A program made the translations under genes and the position numbers. The notes under the pieces are model-generated. The model saw only the letters and a program-made list of their open reading frames with translations, searched no databases and was not told where the DNA came from. 5,050 nt of DNA from positions 1 through 5,050 of the forward strand of contig SKVL01000016.1 of the NCBI GenBank assembly GCA_007129455.1. The letters run 5' to 3'. This document shows positions 1-5,050 of the stretch, one piece after another. Source of the DNA: Candidatus Campbelliibacteriota bacterium. Lineage in GTDB: Bacteria > Patescibacteriota > Minisyncoccia > Phycocordibacterales > CSBR16-193. The first letter of the stretch is position 1, and every line of letters begins with the position of its first letter.

Positions 1-1209
1 CACCTTCTCCTCCACGCTCTCTATCATGACTATATTTCTGTCGGCGGCGACCCTCCGGTGGTCTTCCAAAAGTTTCTTTAAAATCTCCGAGAGGTCTATC
101 TCTTTGTTCAGCTTCCGGAGTGAGTTTTCCTGATCGGAGACAGTTGTCAGTAGATTGACAAGCTCCAAGATGTTGTCGGCGGCGCTTTCGGCCGTCTTAA
201 TGCGTTCGAACTTTTGATCCTCGGGGAGATTCGGGATCCTCAGGTCGTCCAATGCCCACTTGACCCGGGTCAAGGGGGTCCTGAACTTGTGGGTGACTAC
301 GGTTATGAACTCGTACTTCAAGGCTTCGGAGGCCTGCATACCGTGCCAGATATATAGTCCCAAAAAGACCGCCAAAAGTGAGAAGACGGCCGGAATGAGC
401 CACAAGGAGAGCATCGGGTAGTCGTCCTCCAAGAAGCGACTTACCAAAACGACAACGCTCAAGAGTGCGGTGGTCAAAGCGACGACGACGCCGTAGAAAA
501 GGGCCTGTTTGGCGATTACTTTAATCTCCATCAAATCGTAGCGAATGATGGCGTAGCTGGTGAAGGCGGAGATGAAAAACCCCGCAAATGTGGGGCCCAA
601 GAATATGAAGTTGTTGTTCTCCCAAAAGACCGGAATGGCAAAGTTGAATAACATACCCGAATTGCAACCCAAAAACAGCCCGATAAAAATATAAAAGATG
701 GCCCTTCTGTTAGAGACCCCTTTTTCGTGTCTTAACTTGTAGATGAAGTTAAAGACGGACCAGCCAAAGTAACAGAAGACGATAAAGTAATTTAAATAAA
801 AACCCCAACCCCACTCTATCTCTCCTTGTAGTTCGATGAAACTGAGAGAAATCTGTTCAGCAAAACATAAGGGTACCAAAATGAAAGTAGGCAGACTGAT
901 AATGGCCAACTTAGACCAAGATATCCTCTCATCGTTCTCGGGAAAGACATAGGAGAAGTAAACGAAGAAAGACAAAAAGACCGCCGGTCCGACAAAGGCC
1001 ATATTAAGCCAGAAGTTGAGAGCATCGGGTTCGTGCGGAATGACAAAGAGCACGAAGTTTGCGAAAGACCAAACGAGAAGACCCACAACCATACCGAAGT
1101 AGGACTTGTTTATTCTACTTACGGGGTTTTTAAGGAGTACCCAGACACCGAAAAACAAAATGAAGAGATTCGGAATCACTATTAAAACGCCGGCGATGGT
1201 TGGGGTCAT
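1..1209 (-). CDS. Membrane sensor histidine kinase, paralog A (3' end outside window)
   Basis: This is the fourth gene in transcription order and is open from an ATG at 1209 to the left edge (403 codons), so most of its ATPase domain is missing. I translated it by hand and found no stop or frameshift. It aligns codon for codon with paralog B: seven membrane helices in residues 1-222, a TM8-TM9 hairpin at about 232-289, then the DHp domain with phospho-accepting His307 (codon 289-291) in H-K-F-R-T-P-L, and the second DHp helix ending in N-L-L-T-T-V-S near residue 358. It should be an inner-membrane sensor that autophosphorylates and passes phosphate to a response regulator; the partner is not visible. 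The start is supported by an in-frame TGA three codons upstream and by alignment with B. No good Shine-Dalgarno is seen in the 24-base gap behind B, so co-transcription with B is likely. Odd features are the Lys after the His and blocks of near-identity with B. Family is secure; the ligand is unknown. Confidence 0.93.
   Translation of the reverse strand, partial: MTPTIAGVLIVIPNLFILFFGVWVLLKNPVSRINKSYFGMVVGLLVWSFANFVLFVIPHEPDALNFWLNMAFVGPAVFLSFFVYFSYVFPENDERISWSKLAIISLPTFILVPLCFAEQISLSFIELQGEIEWGWGFYLNYFIVFCYFGWSVFNFIYKLRHEKGVSNRRAIFYIFIGLFLGCNSGMLFNFAIPVFWENNNFIFLGPTFAGFFISAFTSYAIIRYDLMEIKVIAKQALFYGVVVALTTALLSVVVLVSRFLEDDYPMLSLWLIPAVFSLLAVFLGLYIWHGMQASEALKYEFITVVTHKFRTPLTRVKWALDDLRIPNLPEDQKFERIKTAESAADNILELVNLLTTVSDQENSLRKLNKEIDLSEILKKLLEDHRRVAADRNIVMIESVEEKV
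326..501 (-). repeat. Homogenised tract in A (TM8-TM9 to pre-DHp helix), copy 1
   Basis: This stretch matches 1937-2112 in paralog B with only two mismatches in 176 bases (at 418 and 477). It encodes roughly residues 237-295: TM8, the outer loop F-L-E-D-D-Y-P-M-L, TM9 and the helix leading into DHp. Flanking coding sequence on both sides has many silent differences although the protein stays similar. A 38-base core (365-402) and a 32-base core (410-441) are also identical in paralog C at 3589-3626 and 3634-3665. Confidence 0.9.
547..648 (-). repeat. Near-identical block in A (TM6-TM7 outer loop and TM7), pairs with 2158-2259
   Basis: This 102-base block matches 2158-2259 in B with two mismatches (577 and 580), and 581-648 is exact. 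It encodes the third outer loop (A-I-P-V-F-W-E-N-N-N) and TM7. It is separated from the 326-501 tract by 45 bases that carry about 11 mismatches, mostly silent. Confidence 0.85.
794..870 (-). repeat. 77-base exact repeat in A (TM4-TM5 outer loop), pairs with 2405-2481
   Basis: All 77 bases are identical to 2405-2481 in paralog B. The block encodes the end of TM4, the outer loop containing E-Q-I-S-L-S-F-I-E-L-Q-G and the I-E-W-G-W-G motif, and the first residues of TM5. The adjacent TM4 coding sequence (about 871-925) differs from B at roughly a third of positions. Confidence 0.9.
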
Positions 1210-1233
1210 ATATTTTCAATTAATGATAATGCT

Positions 1234-2820
1234 TTAATCTTGATCTTCCCCGATCGTTTTTTTGTATATCGGCATCTCAAAGAAGAAAGTACTTCCCTCG
1301 CCATCGCCTTCGGAGTGGAAGCTTATCTTACCGTCCATCTCGTCAACTATCCTCTTGGCAATGTAGAGACCCACCCCCATTCCTTCGGTGTCCTCGAGCC
1401 GTGCCTTCTCCCCCCTGAAGAAGGTGGAAAAGACCAAGTTCTGAGTTTTCTTGTCCATTCCGATACCGGTGTCTTTGACTTGGAAGTGAGCTTTATCTCC
1501 GTCGGAGATGAGTGCGACGTTGATCTTGCCCCCTTGTTTGGTGTACATAACGGCGTTCTCCAACATTACACTCATAACGAACCTGGCTCGGCTCTTATCG
1601 GCAAAGACAATTATCCCGTCCTCCACATTCTCTTCCGTGACGATGTTCTTCTCGGCGGCGACCCTTCGGTGCTCTTCCAGTAGCTTCTTTAAGATGGCGG
1701 AGATGTCTATCTCTTTGTTCAGGTTCTGAAGTGCGTTCTTCTCTCCGGAGACGGTCGTCAGGAGGTTCACAAGCTCCAAGATGTTCTGGGCGGCATTCTC
1801 GGCCGACTTTGCGCGCTCAAGTCTCTGATCTTGAGGCAGATCCGGAATTTTTAGATCGTCCACCGCCCACATCACCCGGGTCAAGGGAGTCCTGAACTTG
1901 TGGGTCACCACGGTGATGAACTCATACTTCAAAGCCTCGGAGGCCTGCATACCGTGCCAGATATATAGTCCCAAAAAGACCGCCAAAAGTGAGAAGACGG
2001 CCGGAATGAGCCACAAGGAGAGCATCGGATAGTCGTCCTCCAAGAAGCGACTTACCAAAACGACAACGCTCAAGAGTGCGGTGGTCAGAGCGACGACGAC
2101 GCCGTAGAAAAGCGCCTGCTTGGCAATCACTTTTATGTCCATAAGGTCGTAGCGGACGATGGCGTAGCTGGTGAAGGCGGAGATGAAGAAGCCCGCAAAT
2201 GTGGGGCCCAAGAATATGAAGTTGTTGTTCTCCCAAAAGACCGGAATGGCAAAGTTGAACACAGCAGCGGAGTTGAAGCCCAAAAAAAGACCGGCAAAAA
2301 TGTAAAGAATGGCTCTTCTGTTGGAGACCCCTTTTTCGTGTCTTAACTTGTAGATGAAGTTGAGGACCGCCCAGCTCAAATAACAGAAGGTGACAAAGTA
2401 ATAGAAATAAAAACCCCAACCCCACTCTATCTCTCCTTGTAGTTCGATGAAACTGAGAGAAATCTGTTCAGCAAAACATAAAGGCACCAGAACAAAAATC
2501 GGCAAAGCGATCAAGGCGAATTTGGACCAAGATATCTTTCTGTCGTTCTCGGGAAAGACATAGGAGAAGTAAACGAAAAAAGGAAGGAAAACCGCCGGTC
2601 CGACAAAGGCCATATTGAGCCAGAAGTTGAGAGCCTCGGGCTCGTGCGGGATGACATAGAGCATGAAGTTCGCAACAGACCAGATGAGAAAGCTTATAAC
2701 AATGCCGAAATAGGACCTGTTAATCCTGCTGCCCGGGTTTTTGAGAAACACCCAAAGACCGAAGAAGAGAACAAAGATACTGGGGACTGTTATGAGGATG
2801 CCTGCGATCGTTGGATTCAT
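1234..2820 (-). CDS. Membrane sensor histidine kinase, paralog B (complete, 528 aa)
   Basis: This is a complete hybrid of a polytopic membrane sensor and a cytoplasmic kinase. Predicted helices are about 5-26, 37-57, 66-90, 100-117, 136-157, 169-190, 200-222 (7TM sensor region), then 232-257 and 268-289. Basic clusters at 28-35, 93-100 and 158-169 fit the positive-inside rule with the N-terminus outside. TM7 is followed by the R-Y-D-L-M-D-I motif common after 7TM kinase sensors. DHp has His307 in H-K-F-R-T-P-L and a second helix at about 340-358. HATPase_c shows the N box (E421-N422-A), G1 D450-T-G-I-G454, F box F464-S-T-F-F-R-G470 and G2 E479-G-M-G-V-G-L485, so ATP binding looks intact. No HAMP or PAS domain is seen. 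The ATG at 2820 is preceded by an in-frame TAA three codons upstream; TAA ends the gene at 1234-1236. It lies 35 bases after C and 24 bases before A, suggesting one operon. No cognate regulator is adjacent, and the signal sensed is unknown. Confidence 0.96.
   Translation of the reverse strand: MNPTIAGILITVPSIFVLFFGLWVFLKNPGSRINRSYFGIVISFLIWSVANFMLYVIPHEPEALNFWLNMAFVGPAVFLPFFVYFSYVFPENDRKISWSKFALIALPIFVLVPLCFAEQISLSFIELQGEIEWGWGFYFYYFVTFCYLSWAVLNFIYKLRHEKGVSNRRAILYIFAGLFLGFNSAAVFNFAIPVFWENNNFIFLGPTFAGFFISAFTSYAIVRYDLMDIKVIAKQALFYGVVVALTTALLSVVVLVSRFLEDDYPMLSLWLIPAVFSLLAVFLGLYIWHGMQASEALKYEFITVVTHKFRTPLTRVMWAVDDLKIPDLPQDQRLERAKSAENAAQNILELVNLLTTVSGEKNALQNLNKEIDISAILKKLLEEHRRVAAEKNIVTEENVEDGIIVFADKSRARFVMSVMLENAVMYTKQGGKINVALISDGDKAHFQVKDTGIGMDKKTQNLVFSTFFRGEKARLEDTEGMGVGLYIAKRIVDEMDGKISFHSEGDGEGSTFFFEMPIYKKTIGEDQD
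1937..2112 (-). repeat. Homogenised tract in B (TM8-TM9 to pre-DHp helix), copy 2
   Basis: Partner of 326-501 at an offset of exactly 1611 bases, two mismatches in 176 (positions 2029 and 2088). The offset equals the distance between the start codons of A and B, so no indel separates them. The matching region of C (about 3550-3725) keeps the protein sequence but has more silent changes, apart from the two exact cores. Confidence 0.9.
2158..2259 (-). repeat. Near-identical block in B (TM6-TM7 outer loop and TM7), pairs with 547-648
   Basis: Second copy of the 102-base block described for paralog A. The equivalent part of paralog C is not similar at DNA level and has a different outer loop (L-P-S-F-F-D-E-T-R), so the block is specific to the A/B pair. 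Confidence 0.85.
2405..2481 (-). repeat. 77-base exact repeat in B (TM4-TM5 outer loop), pairs with 794-870
   Basis: Second copy of the exact block in paralog A, at the same 1611-base offset. Paralog C has an unrelated and longer loop here, apart from the terminal I-E-W-x-W-G residues. Confidence 0.9.
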
Positions 2821-2834
2821 ATGTTTTTAATAAC

Positions 2835-2849
2835 CGATCAAAATGATCG
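2835..2849. other. Small perfect hairpin in the C-B gap
   Basis: CGATCA and TGATCG form a perfect 6-base stem around a 3-base loop, in the 35-base gap between the stop of C and the start of B. On the minus strand it is followed by GGTTATTAAAAAC rather than a T run, so it does not look like an intrinsic terminator. It could be an mRNA processing or stability element, a protein site, or chance. Confidence 0.3.
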
Positions 2850-2855
2850 AAGATC

Positions 2856-4442
2856 TTACTCTCCCTCGGAGGTCTCTTTATAGATTGGTAGCTCAAAGAA
2901 GAAGGTACTACCCTCGCCTTCGCCTTCGGAGTGGAATCCTATACTGCCATCCAACTCGTCGACTATCCTCTTGGCGATGTAGAGACCCACACCCATTCCT
3001 TCGGTGTCCTCAAGACGCGCCTTGTCCCCTCGGAAGAAAGTTGAGAAGACCAAACTCTGCGTTTTTCTGTCCATCCCGATACCGGTATCTTTGACCTGGA
3101 AGTGGGCTTTCTTACCGTCGGAGGTCAAAGTGACATTTATCTTGCCCCCCGGCTTGGTGTACATTATGGCGTTTTCCATAAAAACACTTATAACAAACCT
3201 GATCCGACTCTTCTCGGCAAAGACCATCACCCCATCCTCAATACTCTCTTCCAAAACAATGTTCTTGTCGGCGGCTGTCCTTCGGTACTCTTCCAAAAGT
3301 TTCCTTAAGATGGCGGAGATGTCGATGTCATTGTTCATATTGTGAAGGGCGTTCTTCTCATTGGAGACGGTCGTCAGGAGGTTCACAAGCTCCAAGATGT
3401 TCTGAGCGGAGCTCTCTATGGATTTGACCTGATTCTTCTCCGACTCGTTCAAATCGGCAACCTTCAAGTCATCCACCGCCCACATCACACGGGTCAAGGG
3501 GGTTCTGAACTTGTGAGTCACCACAGTGATGAACTCATACTTCAAAGCCTCCGAGGCCTGCATACCTCGCCAGATATATAGCCCCAAGAAGACCGCCAAA
3601 AGTGAGAAGACGGCCGGAATGAGCCAAAGAGAAAGCATCGGGTAGTCGTCCTCCAAGAAGCGACTGACCAAGACAACAACGCTTAAAAGAACCGTTGTCA
3701 GACCTACGGTAACACCATAAAAAAGCGCCTGTTTGGCGATCACTTTTATGTCCATCAGATCATAACGAACTATTGCGTAACTTATGGCAACACTGACGAC
3801 CACTCCCGAAAGTATCGCTCCCAGAGACAGAAAACGGGTCTCGTCAAAGAAACTGGGAAGAAAAACATTAAAGACCGAACCCAATATGATACCGGCCAAG
3901 AACCCGAAGAACACTATCATTATGGACCGTCTGTTGGTATTCCCCCTTTCGTGCTTAAGTTTGTAGATGAAGTTAATGATGATCCATAAAGAGAACAGAA
4001 TCAAAAGTATGTTATATACATTGGCTCCCCAGTCCCACTCGATCAAAAACCCGCCTTCCGGCCTGGGTTCATAACTTCTGATTATGGTCATACCCCAAAC
4101 CAGAACCGTCGACACGGCCGGAAAACTGAACATCAAAGCAATCTTCGGCCACGAGACCTTTTTTTCGCTTTCGGGGAAAATGTATGAAAAATAAAGAAGA
4201 AAGGCAAAGAAAAATGCCGGGGGCACATACGCCAATGTTCCCCAAAATCTCAATGCCTCACTACTGTCGGAGAATATCCAAAAGAAGAAGTGTGTAAAAG
4301 TCCAAAAAAAGGCGCTAAAAGAGATAGCCAAGAAGATGCGATTTATCCTGCTTTTGGGGTTACGCGAAAAAACCCAAAAACCCAGAACCAGAAAGAAAAT
4401 TGTCGGGATCATCACTCCTACTGCTGTGGTAAACGCGGTCAT
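2856..4442 (-). CDS. Membrane sensor histidine kinase, paralog C with divergent sensor (complete, 528 aa)
   Basis: Same layout as paralog B: 7TM sensor (about residues 1-225), TM8-TM9 hairpin (about 235-292), DHp with His310 in H-K-F-R-T-P-L, and HATPase_c with N424, G1 D452-T-G-I-G456, F box F466-S-T-F-F-R-G472 and G2 E481-G-M-G-V-G-L487. All boxes needed for ATP binding and autophosphorylation are present. Its sensor differs strongly from A and B. The outer loop between TM4 and TM5 is three residues longer and unrelated (it contains Y-E-P-R-P-E-G-G), yet it ends in the same I-E-W-x-W-G motif (134-139). From TM8 through the first DHp helix it is nearly identical to A and B. The DHp inter-helix loop is one residue shorter than in B and has a different sequence. 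The ATG at 4442 follows two consecutive in-frame TAA codons and a weak A-A-A-G-A-G purine stretch about 8 bases upstream. TAA ends it at 2856-2858. The likely role is the same phosphorelay output with a different input; the ligand cannot be inferred. Confidence 0.96.
   Translation of the reverse strand: MTAFTTAVGVMIPTIFFLVLGFWVFSRNPKSRINRIFLAISFSAFFWTFTHFFFWIFSDSSEALRFWGTLAYVPPAFFFAFLLYFSYIFPESEKKVSWPKIALMFSFPAVSTVLVWGMTIIRSYEPRPEGGFLIEWDWGANVYNILLILFSLWIIINFIYKLKHERGNTNRRSIMIVFFGFLAGIILGSVFNVFLPSFFDETRFLSLGAILSGVVVSVAISYAIVRYDLMDIKVIAKQALFYGVTVGLTTVLLSVVVLVSRFLEDDYPMLSLWLIPAVFSLLAVFLGLYIWRGMQASEALKYEFITVVTHKFRTPLTRVMWAVDDLKVADLNESEKNQVKSIESSAQNILELVNLLTTVSNEKNALHNMNNDIDISAILRKLLEEYRRTAADKNIVLEESIEDGVMVFAEKSRIRFVISVFMENAIMYTKPGGKINVTLTSDGKKAHFQVKDTGIGMDRKTQSLVFSTFFRGDKARLEDTEGMGVGLYIAKRIVDELDGSIGFHSEGEGEGSTFFFELPIYKETSEGE
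3589..3665 (-). repeat. Third copy of the TM8-TM9 core in paralog C
   Basis: Two exact cores, 3589-3626 (38 bases) and 3634-3665 (32 bases), match 365-402 and 410-441 in A; the first also matches 1976-2013 in B exactly. Between them, 3627-3633 carries several differences. The cores encode TM9 and the outer loop of the TM8-TM9 hairpin. Confidence 0.8.
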
Positions 4443-4456
4443 ATTATTGTCTCTTT

Positions 4457-4462
4457 ATTATA
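4457..4462 (-). promoter_or_regulatory. Possible -10 box upstream of paralog C
   Basis: The minus strand reads TATAAT 14 bases before the ATG of C. No convincing -35 hexamer is found 16-18 bases further upstream (ATCCGA or TCCGAT only), and the hexamer overlaps the tandem TAA stops in an AT-rich gap, so it may be chance. If real, the transcript would have a leader of under 10 bases. Confidence 0.2.
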
Positions 4463-4487
4463 ACAAAATAAACTTGCGATCGGATCC

Positions 4488-5050
4488 TCACCTCTCGGTC
4501 TCTGTCCGGCTCGACTCCGCCTCAACTTTCTTGCTCAAGGGGATCTTGAAAAAGAAAAAGCTGCCTTTACCCTCTCCGGCGGATCTGAACCCCATCTCCC
4601 CACCCATCTCGTCAGCTATCCTCTTGGCGATGTACAGACCCACCCCCATTCCTTCGGTGTCCTCCAGCCGTGCCTTCTCCCCTCTGAAGAAGGTGGAGAA
4701 GACAAGATCCTGTATACCATTGTCCATACCGATGCCGGTGTCCTTGACCCAAAAGTACACCTTGTCACCTTCGGAACTCAAGGCAACATTGATCTTTCCT
4801 CCGGAAGGCGTGTACCTGACGGCGTTATCCACCAACGCGTTCATAAGGAACTTCACTCGACTGTCGTCGGCAAAGACGAACACTCCGTCTTCTACACTCT
4901 CAACCAAGACCAAACCTTTGTCGGAGACATTTTTTTTGTGCTTCTCCAAAAGTTCTTTCAATATTTCGGAGACATTGATGTTCATACTCAGATCCCGGAG
5001 CGCGTTCCGTTCGTTGGAGACGGTCGTCAGGAGGTTGACTATCTCCAAAA
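4488..5050 (-). CDS. Histidine kinase, paralog D (5' end outside window; DHp helix 2 and ATPase only)
   Basis: The visible 187 codons (one incomplete) are the C-terminal part of a fourth paralog. They begin inside the second DHp helix (L-E-I-V-N-L-L-T-T-V-S), aligning with residue 348 of paralog B, so the true start, sensor and phospho-accepting His lie right of the window. A TTG at 5048-5046 is an internal Leu codon, not a start. HATPase_c is complete: counting from that Leu, N box D74-N75-A, G1 D103-T-G-I-G107, F box F118-S-T-F-F-R-G123 region, and G2 E132-G-M-G-V-G-L138. It is the most diverged of the four in the ATPase domain and has a longer charged tail rich in Glu, Ser, Arg and Thr after the last strand. 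It ends with TGA at 4488-4490, with two in-frame TAA codons 10 and 11 codons later as backup stops. It precedes C by 45 bases and is probably in the same transcript. Confidence 0.93.
   Translation of the reverse strand, partial: LEIVNLLTTVSNERNALRDLSMNINVSEILKELLEKHKKNVSDKGLVLVESVEDGVFVFADDSRVKFLMNALVDNAVRYTPSGGKINVALSSEGDKVYFWVKDTGIGMDNGIQDLVFSTFFRGEKARLEDTEGMGVGLYIAKRIADEMGGEMGFRSAGEGKGSFFFFKIPLSKKVEAESSRTETER

Noticed and set aside
326..501. Mobile element or insertion boundary explaining the repeated tracts
   Set aside because: The repeats are in frame, within coding sequence, lack terminal inverted repeats or a transposase, and sit at equivalent positions in homologous genes.
816..1088. 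90-codon minus-strand frame inside paralog A
   Set aside because: It is out of frame with the real kinase, which I translated without interruption through this region.
1240..1683. 147-codon open frame on the plus strand, with similar plus-strand frames at 1508-1729, 3004-3345, 3102-3308 and 3342-3581
   Set aside because: All lie antisense to conserved kinase codons and recur at matching places in the paralogs because the sense sequence is conserved. Their translations resemble no protein family and each overlaps a certain gene.
1922..2425. 167-codon minus-strand frame overlapping paralog B, with a similar product at 197-403
   Set aside because: It is the shifted frame of paralog B. The shared peptide at 197-403 is explained by the near-identical DNA tract in A and B, not by a second conserved protein.
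2835..2849. Intrinsic terminator between C and B
   Set aside because: The stem is only 6 bases and no T run follows on the transcribed strand.
4488..4490. TGA read as Gly (recoded CPR lineage)
   Set aside because: TGA falls exactly where the ATPase domain ends, there are no in-frame TGA codons at conserved positions in the other kinases, and ordinary reading gives full-length proteins.
4488..5048. Short 186-aa kinase starting at TTG 5048
   Set aside because: The TTG is a Leu codon in the second DHp helix that aligns with residue 348 of B; the gene clearly continues beyond the right edge.

Overview
The window is filled by a single gene family. Four histidine kinase paralogs lie head to tail on the minus strand, separated by gaps of 45, 35 and 24 bases. 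In transcription order they are: D (5050-4488, only the 3' third is inside the window), C (4442-2856, complete, 528 aa), B (2820-1234, complete, 528 aa) and A (1209-1, 5' 403 codons, running off the left edge). No response regulator, mobile element, RNA gene or CRISPR array is present. All sizeable open frames on the plus strand and in other minus frames are shadows of these kinases.

The complete members share one architecture: an N-terminal seven-helix membrane sensor region, an extra two-helix hairpin (TM8-TM9), a very short linker, a DHp helix pair with the phospho-accepting His in an H-K-F-R-T-P-L box, and a C-terminal HATPase_c ATP-binding domain with N, G1, F and G2 boxes. I see no HAMP, PAS or GAF domain between membrane and catalytic core, so the input is probably a ligand, membrane or envelope signal read directly by the membrane helices.

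The four copies differ in an uneven way. A and B are colinear without indels over the whole shared stretch (constant offset of 1611 bases). They carry islands of almost perfect DNA identity, notably over TM8-TM9 and the TM4-TM5 outer loop, next to stretches that have diverged at silent positions. This patchwork points to gene conversion or recombination between copies rather than protein-level selection alone. C has a clearly different sensor but shares the TM8-TM9/DHp module, so sensors look diversified on a common output stage.

The organism is a bacterium of moderate GC. The H-K-F-R-T-P-L box, the 7TM-type kinase without a soluble sensor and the weak Shine-Dalgarno signals are compatible with a Patescibacteria/CPR genome, but this is a guess from general knowledge. 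TGA is used as the stop codon of D, which argues against the TGA-recoded lineages. The likely joint job is an array of related sensors feeding one or a few response regulators encoded elsewhere.
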